From: Pseudorhizobium xiangyangii
GTDB lineage: Bacteria; Pseudomonadota; Alphaproteobacteria; Rhizobiales; Rhizobiaceae
Length of the DNA stretch: 64,000 bases
Reading direction: 5' to 3'
Assembly (NCBI RefSeq): GCF_020531965.1
Contig: NZ_JAJAWH010000002.1
Span: 62,001-126,000, forward strand
Under the pieces are notes generated by a model. The model was given only the letters and a program-made list of their open reading frames with translations. It made no database searches and was not told the DNA's origin. Positions 33,043-41,814 of this stretch are shown here, in pieces. The translations under genes were made by a program, and so were the position numbers. Position 1 is the first letter of the stretch. The number at the start of each line of letters is the position of its first letter.

Positions 33043-35379
33043 TCACATCGCCTTCAGCCGCTCGACCGCCATCAGCACCCGCTCCGGGGTCGCCGGGGCG
33101 TCGAGCTTCGGGCAGACGCGATAGTCGGCGATGCTCGCCACCGCCATGGAGATCGCCTCCAGAACTGAAATCGCCAGCATGAAGGGCGGCTCGCCCACCG
33201 CCTTCGAGCGGCCGATCGTCGGCTCGGCATTCTCCGACCATTCCGCAAGCTTGACGTTGAAGACCTTCGGACGGTCGGAGGCCAGCGGGATCTTGTAGGT
33301 CGAGGGCGCATGGGTTCTCAGGCGCCCCTTGTCGTCCCACCACAATTCTTCGGTCGTCAGCCAGCCCATGCCCTGCACGAAGCCGCCTTCCACCTGGCCG
33401 ATGTCGATCGCCGGGTTCAGCGACTTGCCGACGTCGTGCAGGATGTCGGTGCGCTCCACCATGTATTCGCCGGTCAGCGTGTCGATCACCACTTCCGAGA
33501 CAGCGGCGCCATAGGCGAAATAGTAGAAGGGCGTGCCGCGTCCGGCCGTGCGGTCCCAGTGGATCTTGGGCGTCTTGTAGAAGCCCGTAGCCGAAAGCTG
33601 CACCCGGTCGTAGTAGGCGGCCCGGACCAGCGTGTCGAAAGGCACGATTTCCGTGCCGACCCGCACCCGGTTGGGCAGGAACTCGATGTCGTCGCGGGAA
33701 ACAGTCCACTGGCGCATGGCGAAATCGATCAGCCGGTCCTTGATCTGGCGGGCGGCATCATAGGCGGCCATGCCGTTCAGGTCCGTGCCGGAGGAGGCGG
33801 CCGTTGCCGAGGTATTCGGCACCTTGCCCGTCGTCGTGGCGGTGATCTTCACCCTCTCGATGTCGACGTTGAACGTGTCGGCCACAACCTGAGCCACCTT
33901 GGTGTAGAGGCCCTGGCCCATTTCTGTGCCGCCGTGGTTCAGGTGGATCGAGCCGTCCTGATAGATATGCACGAGCGCGCCCGCCTGATTGTAGGCGGTC
34001 ATGGTGAAGGAGATGCCGAACTTGACCGGCGTCAGCGCGATGCCCCGCCGGATGACCGGACTGTTCTCATTGAATTCGAGGATCGCCTGCCGGCGCGCCT
34101 GGTAGTCGGACGAAGCCTCGAGTTCCTCCACCACGCGGGCGATGACATTGTCCTCGACCTCCTGGTGATACGGGGTCAGCGTGCGCCCGGAACCCTGCTG
34201 TCCGTAGAAATTCAGCTTGCGGATTTCGAGAGGGTCCTTGCCGACCGCGTAGGCGATTTCCTCGATCATGCGCTCGGCGCCGAGCATGCCCTGCGGCCCG
34301 CCGAAACCGCGAAATGCGGTGTTGGAGACGGTATGCGTCTTGAGCGGCATCGAGGTCAGGTTCACATGCGGATAGAAGTAGCTGGAATCCGCGTGGAAAA
34401 GGGCGCGATCGGTCACCGGGCCGGACAGGTCGGCGCAGTAGCCGCAACGCGCCGCATAGGTTGCGTCGAGCGCATGGATGCGGCCTTCCTCATCGAACGC
34501 CACGTCGTAGTCGACAAGGAAATCGTGTCTCTTACCGGTGGCAATCATGTCCTCGTCGCGGTCGGGGCGGAATTTCACCGCCCGGCCGAGCTTCTTCGCA
34601 GCCACCGCCGCAAGGCATGCAAACTGGTTGCTCTGGGTCTCCTTGCCGCCGAAGCCGCCACCCATGCGGCGTGTCTTCACCTCTACCGCATGGTTCGCGA
34701 TGCCCAGCACATGCGCCACCATGTGCTGCACCTCGCTCGGGTGCTGGGTCGACGACCAGACGGTGATGTCTTCGTCTTCGCCGGGAATGGCGAGCGCGAT
34801 ATGGCTTTCGAGGTAGAAGTGCTCCTGGCCGCCGATCTCCATCCGGCCCTGCAGCCTGAACGGCGCCTTGTCGATCTCGGTTTCCGGTTCGCCCCGCTTC
34901 AGCACCATCGGCTGGATCACCAGCGGTGCGCCGTTCTCAAGTGCGCCGGCGATATCCGTCCAGTGGGGGAGGTCGCGGTATTCCACCTTGGCCAGCCGTG
35001 CGGCGCGGCGCGCCTGGTCGCGCGTCTGCGCAATCACCGCGAAGATCGGCTGCCCGTGAAACTCCACTTTCGTGGTCGCCAGCAGCGGCTCGTCGTGCTG
35101 GCCGGTGGAGGCGACGTCGTTGAAGCCGGGAATGTCTTCGCCGGTGATCACCCAGACGACGCCGGGTGCCACTTTTACCGCATCGAGGTCGAGCGAGACG
35201 ATTTCCGCATGCGCACGGTCGGCCATGCCCAGCGCCGCGTGCAGCGTATCGGCAGGCTCGCGGATGTCGTCGATATATTCGGCGGTGCCGGTGACATGCT
35301 TGTGGGCGGAATCGTGCTTCAGCGCGGCATGCATCGGGCCGTTGATCGTGTTCTTCGGTTCGAAGGTCGACTTGTCCAT
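33043..35379 (-). CDS. xdhB: Xanthine dehydrogenase molybdopterin-binding subunit
   Basis: A 778-residue large subunit. Visible landmarks are the start TINGPMHAALKHDSAHKHVTG, the GGGFGGKETQ molybdopterin loop, the RGFGGPQGM motif, GTEMGQGLYTKVAQV, and near the C-terminus VGEPPFMLAIS with the catalytic Glu. It oxidises hypoxanthine and xanthine to urate together with XdhA. The start is one base after the xdhA stop region. Third gene of a bdhA-xdhA-xdhB operon. Confidence 0.95.
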   Translation of the reverse strand: MDKSTFEPKNTINGPMHAALKHDSAHKHVTGTAEYIDDIREPADTLHAALGMADRAHAEIVSLDLDAVKVAPGVVWVITGEDIPGFNDVASTGQHDEPLLATTKVEFHGQPIFAVIAQTRDQARRAARLAKVEYRDLPHWTDIAGALENGAPLVIQPMVLKRGEPETEIDKAPFRLQGRMEIGGQEHFYLESHIALAIPGEDEDITVWSSTQHPSEVQHMVAHVLGIANHAVEVKTRRMGGGFGGKETQSNQFACLAAVAAKKLGRAVKFRPDRDEDMIATGKRHDFLVDYDVAFDEEGRIHALDATYAARCGYCADLSGPVTDRALFHADSSYFYPHVNLTSMPLKTHTVSNTAFRGFGGPQGMLGAERMIEEIAYAVGKDPLEIRKLNFYGQQGSGRTLTPYHQEVEDNVIARVVEELEASSDYQARRQAILEFNENSPVIRRGIALTPVKFGISFTMTAYNQAGALVHIYQDGSIHLNHGGTEMGQGLYTKVAQVVADTFNVDIERVKITATTTGKVPNTSATAASSGTDLNGMAAYDAARQIKDRLIDFAMRQWTVSRDDIEFLPNRVRVGTEIVPFDTLVRAAYYDRVQLSATGFYKTPKIHWDRTAGRGTPFYYFAYGAAVSEVVIDTLTGEYMVERTDILHDVGKSLNPAIDIGQVEGGFVQGMGWLTTEELWWDDKGRLRTHAPSTYKIPLASDRPKVFNVKLAEWSENAEPTIGRSKAVGEPPFMLAISVLEAISMAVASIADYRVCPKLDAPATPERVLMAVERLKAM

Positions 35380-35380
35380 A

Positions 35381-36853
35381 TCACGCTTCCTCCAGTTCGA
35401 AGCGCTGCAGTTCTTGCGGTGCGCCCGCCGTTTCCAGGAAGAAGCGGGTGAGCAGGTTCTTCGCCGTGAGGCTGCGGTATTCGGCGCTCGCCCGCCAGTC
35501 GGTGAGCGGCTTGTAGTCCTGATCGAAAAGGTCGCGCACGGCCGAGACGGCGCCCCAACTCCAGACCTGGTCGAGAAGTGCCTTCTCCACATGCCTCGCC
35601 CGCTTCGGCGTTGCCGCCATGCCGCCGAAGGCGATACGGATGTCGTCCACCCGGCCTTCCGCGTCGAGTTCGAGATGGAAGGCGCCGCAGAGCGCCGAAA
35701 TGTCCTCGTCTCGGCGCTTGGAGATCTTGTAGACGGCAAAATATCCCATGTCCGTCGGTCGCGGCACGAAGACCTTCTCGACGAACTCGCCGGCGATGCG
35801 GTCCTGTTTGCCGTAGGCGAGGAAATAGTCCTCGAGTGCGATTGTCCGCTTGCCGCTATGGGAGCGCAGCGTTAGCTCGGCACCCAGCGCGATCAGCGGC
35901 GGCGGCATGTCGCCAATCGGTGACCCGTTGGCAATATTGCCGCCGATCGTTCCCATGTTGCGCACCTGGCCGCCGCCGATGCGGTCGATCAGGTTGCCCA
36001 GCGACGGCAGTTCCAGTGCCAGAACGTCGAATGCCTGGGTGTAGGTAACGCCGGCGCCGATGGTGATGCCCTTGTCGTCGGCGGTGATGGTCTGCAGTTC
36101 GGGCAGGTGGTTGATGAAGACGACCGGATCGAGCCGGCGCATCTGCTTCGTCACCCACAGGCCGACATCCGTCGAACCCGCGACGATCGTTGCCTTTGGC
36201 TCGTCCGCAAGGAAATCGGCGAAATCCCTGAGGTTCGCCGGAATAATCGAACGGGCGCCGTCTCCTGTGACCACGATCGTCTCCGGATGCGAGCGAAGCT
36301 CCCAAAGCCTTGCGGCAATCTCGGTGCGGTCGCGCTCCAGCGGGTCGAACAGCGTGCTCGGCCGCGCCTGTGTCACCTGCTCGGCGGCCTTCACGATCGG
36401 CTCATAGCCGGTGCAGCGACAGAGATTGCCTTGCAATGCGCTTTCGATGTCGGCCCGCGACGGCGCCTCGGTCGAGAGCCACAGCCCGTAGAGCGACATG
36501 ACGAATCCCGGCGTGCAGAAGCCGCATTGCGAACCGTGCTGGTCGACCATGGCCTGCTGCACCGGATGCAGTGTGCCGTCCCTGGCGGCCAGATGCTCGA
36601 CCGTCACCACGTGGGTGCCGTGCAGCGAGCCCAGCAAGCGGATGCAGGCATTGACGGTCTCATACCAAAGCGCGCCGTTGACGAGGCGCCCGACGAGCAC
36701 CGTGCAGGCACCGCAATCTCCCTCCGCACAGCCCTCCTTGGTGCCTGTCAGCCGGCGCTTGAGGCGCAGGTAGTCGAGCAGCGTTTCCGTCGGGCCGAAG
36801 CCGCCCAACGAGACATCCTCGCCGTTGAGGATGAAGCGGATCGCGTCTGTCAT
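35381..36853 (-). CDS. xdhA: Xanthine dehydrogenase small subunit (2Fe-2S and FAD)
   Basis: A 490-residue subunit with two [2Fe-2S] clusters (plant-type cysteines in CAEGDCGACTVLVG and CGFCTPGFVMS ... CRCTGYEPI) and an FAD domain (VAGSTDVGLWVTK, NMGTIGGNIANGSPIGDMPP). It transfers electrons from the XdhB molybdenum centre to NAD. It lies 14 bases after bdhA in the same operon, an arrangement also known from S. meliloti. Confidence 0.95.
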   Translation of the reverse strand: MTDAIRFILNGEDVSLGGFGPTETLLDYLRLKRRLTGTKEGCAEGDCGACTVLVGRLVNGALWYETVNACIRLLGSLHGTHVVTVEHLAARDGTLHPVQQAMVDQHGSQCGFCTPGFVMSLYGLWLSTEAPSRADIESALQGNLCRCTGYEPIVKAAEQVTQARPSTLFDPLERDRTEIAARLWELRSHPETIVVTGDGARSIIPANLRDFADFLADEPKATIVAGSTDVGLWVTKQMRRLDPVVFINHLPELQTITADDKGITIGAGVTYTQAFDVLALELPSLGNLIDRIGGGQVRNMGTIGGNIANGSPIGDMPPPLIALGAELTLRSHSGKRTIALEDYFLAYGKQDRIAGEFVEKVFVPRPTDMGYFAVYKISKRRDEDISALCGAFHLELDAEGRVDDIRIAFGGMAATPKRARHVEKALLDQVWSWGAVSAVRDLFDQDYKPLTDWRASAEYRSLTAKNLLTRFFLETAGAPQELQRFELEEA

Positions 36854-36867
36854 GCGGTTTGTTCTCT

Positions 36868-37644
36868 TTATTGGGCGGTCCAGCCGCCATCGATCGAAAT
36901 ATGTGTTCCCGTGATCTGCCGCGCCGCATCGCTCGCCAGGAAGACGGCGGTGGCCGCGACCTCCTCGATGGCAACGAACTCCTTGGTCGCCTGCAGCCGC
37001 AGCATCACGTCTGTCTTCACCTCGTCCTCCGAGATGCCACGCTCACGCGCCGTGTCGGGTATCTGCTTTTCCACGAGCGGCGTCAGTACGTAACCGGGGC
37101 AAATCGCGTTGACGGTAATCCCGAATTCGGCAAGTTCCAAGGCTGCTGTTTTCGTCAGTCCTAAAATACCGTGCTTGGCCGCCACATAGGCTGCCTTGAA
37201 CGGCGAGGCAACGAGCGCGTGGGCCGACGCGATGTTGATGATGCGGCCCTTGCCGGTCTCTTTCATCAGCGGAATGGCGAGGCGCATCGTGTGGAAGGAA
37301 CTGGTGAGGTTGATGGCGATGATCTGGTCCCACTTTTCGGGCGGGAAGTCCTCGATCTTCGCGACATGCTGGACGCCGGCATTGTTGACGAGCACGTCCA
37401 CCGAACCAAAGGTCCGGTTTGCCGTATTGATCAGGTCGGCGATCTCGTCGGGCTTGGTCATGTCAGCGGCGTGGTAGATCACCCGGGCATTGCCCGCGGC
37501 TTCCATTTCGCGCCGTTCCGCCTCGATCTCGTCTGGCTTGCCAAACCCGTTGATGACGACGTTCGATCCCTCCGCCGCAAACGCCTTGGCGATGCCGAGC
37601 CCGATCCCGCTGGTGGAGCCGGTAACGACGACGGTTCTGGACAT
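36868..37644 (-). CDS. bdhA: 3-Hydroxybutyrate dehydrogenase
   Basis: A 258-residue SDR: TGSTSGIGLGIAKAFA, NNAGVQHVAKIEDFP, catalytic YVAAKHG and the CPGYVLTPLVEKQIPD segment, which together match D-3-hydroxybutyrate dehydrogenases (reversible oxidation of 3-hydroxybutyrate to acetoacetate). In S. meliloti bdhA is described as the first gene of a mixed-function operon with xdhA2-xdhB2; the same order here supports the assignment. Divergent from the MarR gene across 192 bases. Confidence 0.93.
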   Translation of the reverse strand: MSRTVVVTGSTSGIGLGIAKAFAAEGSNVVINGFGKPDEIEAERREMEAAGNARVIYHAADMTKPDEIADLINTANRTFGSVDVLVNNAGVQHVAKIEDFPPEKWDQIIAINLTSSFHTMRLAIPLMKETGKGRIINIASAHALVASPFKAAYVAAKHGILGLTKTAALELAEFGITVNAICPGYVLTPLVEKQIPDTARERGISEDEVKTDVMLRLQATKEFVAIEEVAATAVFLASDAARQITGTHISIDGGWTAQ

Positions 37645-37836
37645 GCCCGCTCTCCCTATCCGCGGCGTTCTTGTGCGCCGCAGTGATTTGTCAGGTTATG
37701 CTCAAATGCGGGCGGCTGGCAATCGGGGGTGGGAGGGGTTCCTGTCGCCACCGACTTTGCCTTCCTGTCGAGATACCTTGCCCGGCGACGGGGACGGTGT
37801 ATGTTTCCGGCGGGATGACGGAAGCGAGGGTGCAGA

Positions 37837-38397
37837 ATGGCGGGCATCGAGAAAACCATGACGGCAGAGGCATCCGGAACGGATGCAGTGCTTGAGGATC
37901 ATGTCGATAGGCTGCGCAGCCAGTGGGCGCGTGAATTGCCGGACCTCGACACGGAGCCGATGGCGATCCTCGGGCGGGCCAAACGCCTGTCCAACCTCGT
38001 CGCCCCGAGCATCGAGAAGACCTTCGAGGACTTCGGTCTCGATCGCGGCGAGTTCGACGTGATCGCCACCCTGCGCCGGTCAGGGCCTCCGTTCCGGCTG
38101 ACGCCGACGGAAATCTATACGACGCTTATGCTGTCCTCGGGCGGGCTTACCCATCGGCTGGACCGGCTCGTAAAAGCCGGTCTCATCCGCCGCGAGAAGT
38201 CGGAGAGTGACGGCCGCAGCCTGCTTGTGGCGTTGACGCCGAACGGCATCGCGCTGGCGGAAAAGGCCTTTTGCGTCGATATGGCGAATGAACTCGAGTT
38301 CCTGAAGGATCTGAATGTCAGGGAGCGTGAGACCCTGGCCAATCTCCTGCGCAAGCTCGTGCAGAGCATCGAAGGACGGGCGAACGGGGCCGATTAG
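37837..38397 (+). CDS. MarR-family transcriptional regulator
   Basis: A 186-residue winged-helix regulator. The HTH and wing are in GEFDVIATLRRSGPPFRLTPTEIYTTLMLSSGGLTHRLDRLVKAGLIRREKSESDGR shown in pieces: residues about 70-130. The N-terminal 35 residues before it are longer than the minimal family. Its divergent neighbour is bdhA-xdhAB, which may be its target. Start 37837 (a second ATG at 37858). Confidence 0.88.
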   Translation: MAGIEKTMTAEASGTDAVLEDHVDRLRSQWARELPDLDTEPMAILGRAKRLSNLVAPSIEKTFEDFGLDRGEFDVIATLRRSGPPFRLTPTEIYTTLMLSSGGLTHRLDRLVKAGLIRREKSESDGRSLLVALTPNGIALAEKAFCVDMANELEFLKDLNVRERETLANLLRKLVQSIEGRANGAD

Positions 38398-38403
38398 AGG
38401 GTC

Positions 38404-38808
38404 TTAATCGGGTGAAGCCAGGCACGGATCGAGCAGAATATGCTTCGCATCCTGGATACGCATGGCCCCGCGCACCGTCACCACGTCACCGATCCGCATG
38501 CCGTTGTCCGAGTAGGTGACGCACAATACCCTGATCCCGGGTTCATCGCAGATGCCGACGTACCAGAGGACCTTGTCCGTATCCACGATCGTCACCGGGC
38601 CCGACGCCCACAAGTCTATGCGCTCGGAGACCGGCGGGTTGAAGTCCCGGATCGTTTTCGCAAGATCACGACAGCCAATCGTCTCTTCCGGCGTGCCTTC
38701 AGGATAGGCGAGCCCAGGCCTGCCCGGGTACGGGTTCTCCTGGCAGGTGGCTGCGGAAGCGGTGAGGATCACGGCCGCAAGGGCGGAGAGGGAGGATTTC
38801 ATCATCAT
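38404..38808 (-). CDS. Small exported protein, function unknown
   Basis: A 134-residue frame with a signal sequence (KSSLSALAAVILTASAATCQ, a possible lipobox-free Sec signal) and a mature part with several cysteines (IGCRDL, GICDEPGIRVLCVTY, DPCLAS). AAGG precedes three successive ATGs; the true start is 38808, 38805 or 38802. No family recognised. It converges with the MarR gene. Confidence 0.7.
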   Translation of the reverse strand: MMMKSSLSALAAVILTASAATCQENPYPGRPGLAYPEGTPEETIGCRDLAKTIRDFNPPVSERIDLWASGPVTIVDTDKVLWYVGICDEPGIRVLCVTYSDNGMRIGDVVTVRGAMRIQDAKHILLDPCLASPD

Positions 38809-38918
38809 GCAGACCTTCTCCTAATGCCCGCGGATGCGGCATCGTCGGGACTGGTTGATATTGGTCGGCGCCGGCACAAGGCAAACGATGAAAAGTTCGA
38901 TCTGTCCCAAGAATTTCT

Positions 38919-38948
38919 AGGGCATTCACCATTTTCAGGGCATTCACC
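38919..38948. repeat. Tandem direct repeat upstream of the DUF1254 operon
   Basis: AGGGCATTCACC occurs twice, at 38919 and 38937, a period of 18 bases. This is close to two helical turns and lies about 100 bases before ATG 39048, so it could be a regulator-binding site. Confidence 0.45.
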
Positions 38949-39047
38949 GGCGCGAGCGACAGCCTCGGCTACCTCCAGTGGTGTATCTTGTGAATTCGCC
39001 AATCAGGCGTACCATCCCCATCGTCATGCGCGCAGGGAGGATGTGTC

Positions 39048-40460
39048 ATGAAGCTGACGAAGCGAGAATTCGCCAAGGGGCTGGTTCTGGCGGCGGGGGT
39101 TGCGGGCTTCTGCCCGGCGACGCTTCGAGCTGCGGAGATCTCAGAGGCCGAGGCGCGTGTCATAGCCAAGGAAGCCTATATCTACGGCTTTCCGATGGTG
39201 GATAGCTACCGCATCCAGCACGCCTATTTCGTCGATCCCAAAAACCCGGAATACAAAGGCCCCTGGAACGAGCTGGTGAATATTCCGCGCGTCTATACGC
39301 CGGCCGACACGGCGGTCCAGACGCCCAATTCGGATACGCCTTACTCGATGCTCGGGTTGGACTTGCGCGCCGAGCCGATGGTGCTGACGGTGCCGCCTAT
39401 CGAAAAGGATCGCTATTTCAGCATCCAGCTGATCGATGCCTATACATTCAATTTCGATTACATCGGCAGCCGCGCGACCGGCAACGACGGAGGCAGCTTC
39501 CTCATCGCCGGGCCGGGCTGGAAAGGCGAGACGCCCGTGGGTGTCAAAAAGGTCATCAGGTCGGAAACCGAGCTGGCGCTAGCTGCCTATCGCACGCAGC
39601 TTTTCAACCCGGACGACCTCGAGAATGTGAAGAAGATCCAGGCGGGATACCGGGCGGAACCGCTATCCAGGTTTCTCGGCCAGCCGGCGCCGGAAGCCGC
39701 GCCCGCCATCGATTTCATCACGCCGCTGACAGCGGAGGAGGAGAAGACCTCGCTCGAGTTCTTCAACGTCCTGAACTTCCTCCTGCAATATGCGCCGACC
39801 AACCCGTCCGAAACCGAACTGATGGCCCGTTTCGCCAGGATCGGGGTCGGCGCGGGGAAGAATTTCGACGCCAGCACGCTCTCGCCCGGGATGAAGAGTG
39901 CTATCGAGCAGGGGATTGCCGATGCCTGGGTCGATCTCGATGCCTTGCGCAAGCGCACCGACGCGGGCGACGTGACCTCAGGCGACATGTTCGGCACACG
40001 CGAGTACTTGCAGAACAACTACCTCTATCGCATGGCCGCCGCCGCGCTCGGTATTTACGGCAACTCCAAGCAGGAGGCGATGTATCCCATCTATGCCATT
40101 GATTCCGATGGGAAGAAACTCGACGGTGCCAACAGGTACACCATACATTTCGCGGCTGACGATCTGCCCCCGGTCAACGCGTTCTGGTCGCTGACCATGT
40201 ACAACCTGCCGCAGAGCCTGCTCGTCGCCAACCCGATCGATCGCTACCTGCTGAATTCGCCGATGCTGCCGCAGTTCGTGAGGGACGTGGATGGCGGCCT
40301 GACGTTCTACGTCCAGAACGAAGCCCCGCCCAAGGACAAGGAACCCAACTGGCTGCCCGCGCCGGAAGGCCCCTTCGTCATTGCCATGCGTCTCTACTGG
40401 CCGAAGCCGGAAGCGCTCGACGGCACATGGAAGCAGCCGCCGATCACGAAAGCAGGATGA
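39048..40460 (+). CDS. DUF1254/DUF1214 exported protein
   Basis: A 470-residue protein with an N-terminal export signal (KLTKREFAKGLVLAAGVAGFCPATLRA) and the DUF1254 (AYIYGFPMVDSYRIQ, VQTPNSDTPYSMLGLDLRAEPMV) followed by DUF1214 (the block with FAADDLPPVNAFWSLTMYN and NPIDRYLLN). Such proteins are widespread and have no established reaction. Followed after 30 bases by a second DUF1254-type protein, so they probably form a pair. Confidence 0.88.
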   Translation: MKLTKREFAKGLVLAAGVAGFCPATLRAAEISEAEARVIAKEAYIYGFPMVDSYRIQHAYFVDPKNPEYKGPWNELVNIPRVYTPADTAVQTPNSDTPYSMLGLDLRAEPMVLTVPPIEKDRYFSIQLIDAYTFNFDYIGSRATGNDGGSFLIAGPGWKGETPVGVKKVIRSETELALAAYRTQLFNPDDLENVKKIQAGYRAEPLSRFLGQPAPEAAPAIDFITPLTAEEEKTSLEFFNVLNFLLQYAPTNPSETELMARFARIGVGAGKNFDASTLSPGMKSAIEQGIADAWVDLDALRKRTDAGDVTSGDMFGTREYLQNNYLYRMAAAALGIYGNSKQEAMYPIYAIDSDGKKLDGANRYTIHFAADDLPPVNAFWSLTMYNLPQSLLVANPIDRYLLNSPMLPQFVRDVDGGLTFYVQNEAPPKDKEPNWLPAPEGPFVIAMRLYWPKPEALDGTWKQPPITKAG

Positions 40461-40490
40461 GACAACCCACTCGCCAAACGGAGAATGCCT

Positions 40491-41519
40491 ATGCTCAGGA
40501 TACTATCCGTCGCGGCCGCTGCATTGGCCGTCGTTGCATTGCAAACCGCTGTGGTTCGGGCTGCTGACGCAGTGCCGGTCACGGCTGAAACGTTCCCGCG
40601 CGCAGAAACCGATCTCTATTTCAGTCGTACCGTCAAGGACGGGGGCTTCGGCAAATTCCTGCATCACCGTGAGCCTTCAAAAATTGAAGAACAGGCCGTC
40701 ATTCGGCTGAACCGGGACACGCTCTATTCGGCAGCCGTCTTTGATCTCGATGCCGGCCCGGTGACGATCACGCTGCCCGATGCGGCGGGACGCTTCATGT
40801 CCATGCAGGTGATCAACCAGGACCAGTATACTCAGGAGGTTACCTATGCGCCCGGTCCGCACCTTCTTTCAAAAGAGAAGGTCGGAACGCGTTACGTGCT
40901 GGTGGGCATCCGGACGCTCGTCGATCCGAATGCACAGGAGGACGTGGCCGTGGTTCATGGCTTGCAGGACGCGATAAGGTCGGACCAGCCAGGGGGACCG
41001 GGCAAGTTCGAAGTGCCGCAGTGGGATCAGGCCAGCCAGGCGGAAATACGCAAGGCACTCCTCGTTCTGGCGGGTACGCTTCCCGACACGAAGGGCATGT
41101 TCGGCAGAAAGGAAGAGGTGGACCCGGTCCGGCGGCTGATCGGTTCGGCGTCGGCCTGGGGCGGAAATCCGGAAAAGGAGGCGCTTTATCTGAACGTCGT
41201 GCCGCCTGAGAACGATGGCAAGGCGGTCTACAGGCTCTCCGCCAAGGACGTTCCTGTCGACGGTTTCTGGTCCATCAGCCTCTACAACGAACAGGGCTAC
41301 TACGAGAAGAATGCGCTTGGTGCCTATAACGTCAACAATATCACCGCGAAGAAGGCGCAGGACGGGTCGGTGAACGTTCAATTCGGCGGGTGCGACGAGA
41401 CGGTGGAAAATTGCCTGCCGATCATGAGAGGCTGGAACTACATGGTCCGGCTATACCGACCGAAGGCCGAGATTCTTGACGGCAGCTGGTCCTTCCCAGA
41501 GGCGACGCTGGTGAAGTGA
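40491..41519 (+). CDS. Second DUF1254-type exported protein
   Basis: A 342-residue exported protein of the DUF1254/DUF1214 type. The signal peptide is LRILSVAAAALAVVALQTAVVRA; the mature part has RTVKDGGFGKFLHHRE, VIRLNRDTLYSAAVFDLDAGPV and a C-terminal DVPVDGFWSISLYNEQGYY. GGAG 7 bases before ATG 40491 sets the start rather than 40485. Shorter than its neighbour and lacking part of its N-terminal domain. Likely cotranscribed with it. Confidence 0.88.
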   Translation: MLRILSVAAAALAVVALQTAVVRAADAVPVTAETFPRAETDLYFSRTVKDGGFGKFLHHREPSKIEEQAVIRLNRDTLYSAAVFDLDAGPVTITLPDAAGRFMSMQVINQDQYTQEVTYAPGPHLLSKEKVGTRYVLVGIRTLVDPNAQEDVAVVHGLQDAIRSDQPGGPGKFEVPQWDQASQAEIRKALLVLAGTLPDTKGMFGRKEEVDPVRRLIGSASAWGGNPEKEALYLNVVPPENDGKAVYRLSAKDVPVDGFWSISLYNEQGYYEKNALGAYNVNNITAKKAQDGSVNVQFGGCDETVENCLPIMRGWNYMVRLYRPKAEILDGSWSFPEATLVK

Positions 41520-41568
41520 CGAGGCGTTCTACAGACAGCAGGACCACGAACGGCTTCGTTCAAGCCCG

Positions 41569-41727
41569 CTAGCGGTCCTGCCTGTTCTGTTGGGTGCGCC
41601 TGATGAAGTCGAGCATGAGCGATGCGCCGGCCGGCGCGTCCGTTTCCAGCCGCAATTGACCTCCTGAATGCGGCCCGCCGAGTCGCGGGGAATGCGCCCG
41701 CAAATTTACAGTTGCGTACTTACGCTA
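41569..41727 (-). pseudogene. Possible relic of a histidine kinase C-terminus
   Basis: Between the DUF1254 gene and the sulfatase the minus strand has a 50-codon open stretch that ends at a stop at 41569. It reads SGGQLRLETDAPAGASLML near its end, which resembles the last strand of histidine kinase ATPase domains (SGGxLxLET..GAxLxLxFP). An upstream stop and no start make it a fragment at best. I see nothing else in the 295-base gap beyond a GCAGGACC/GGTCCTGC inverted repeat. Confidence 0.3.
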
Positions 41728-41814
41728 CCGGCATTTTTCCCATCATCTGATCGTTCGCACTGCATTTCATGGTCGAGCAACCGTGCTTCGCACGAGGTTT
41801 GATGGGAGGAGTTC

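Noticed and set aside
33310-35451. Long plus-strand open frame opposite xdhB
   Set aside because: Xanthine dehydrogenase motifs are on the minus strand; the plus strand translation has no recognisable domain.
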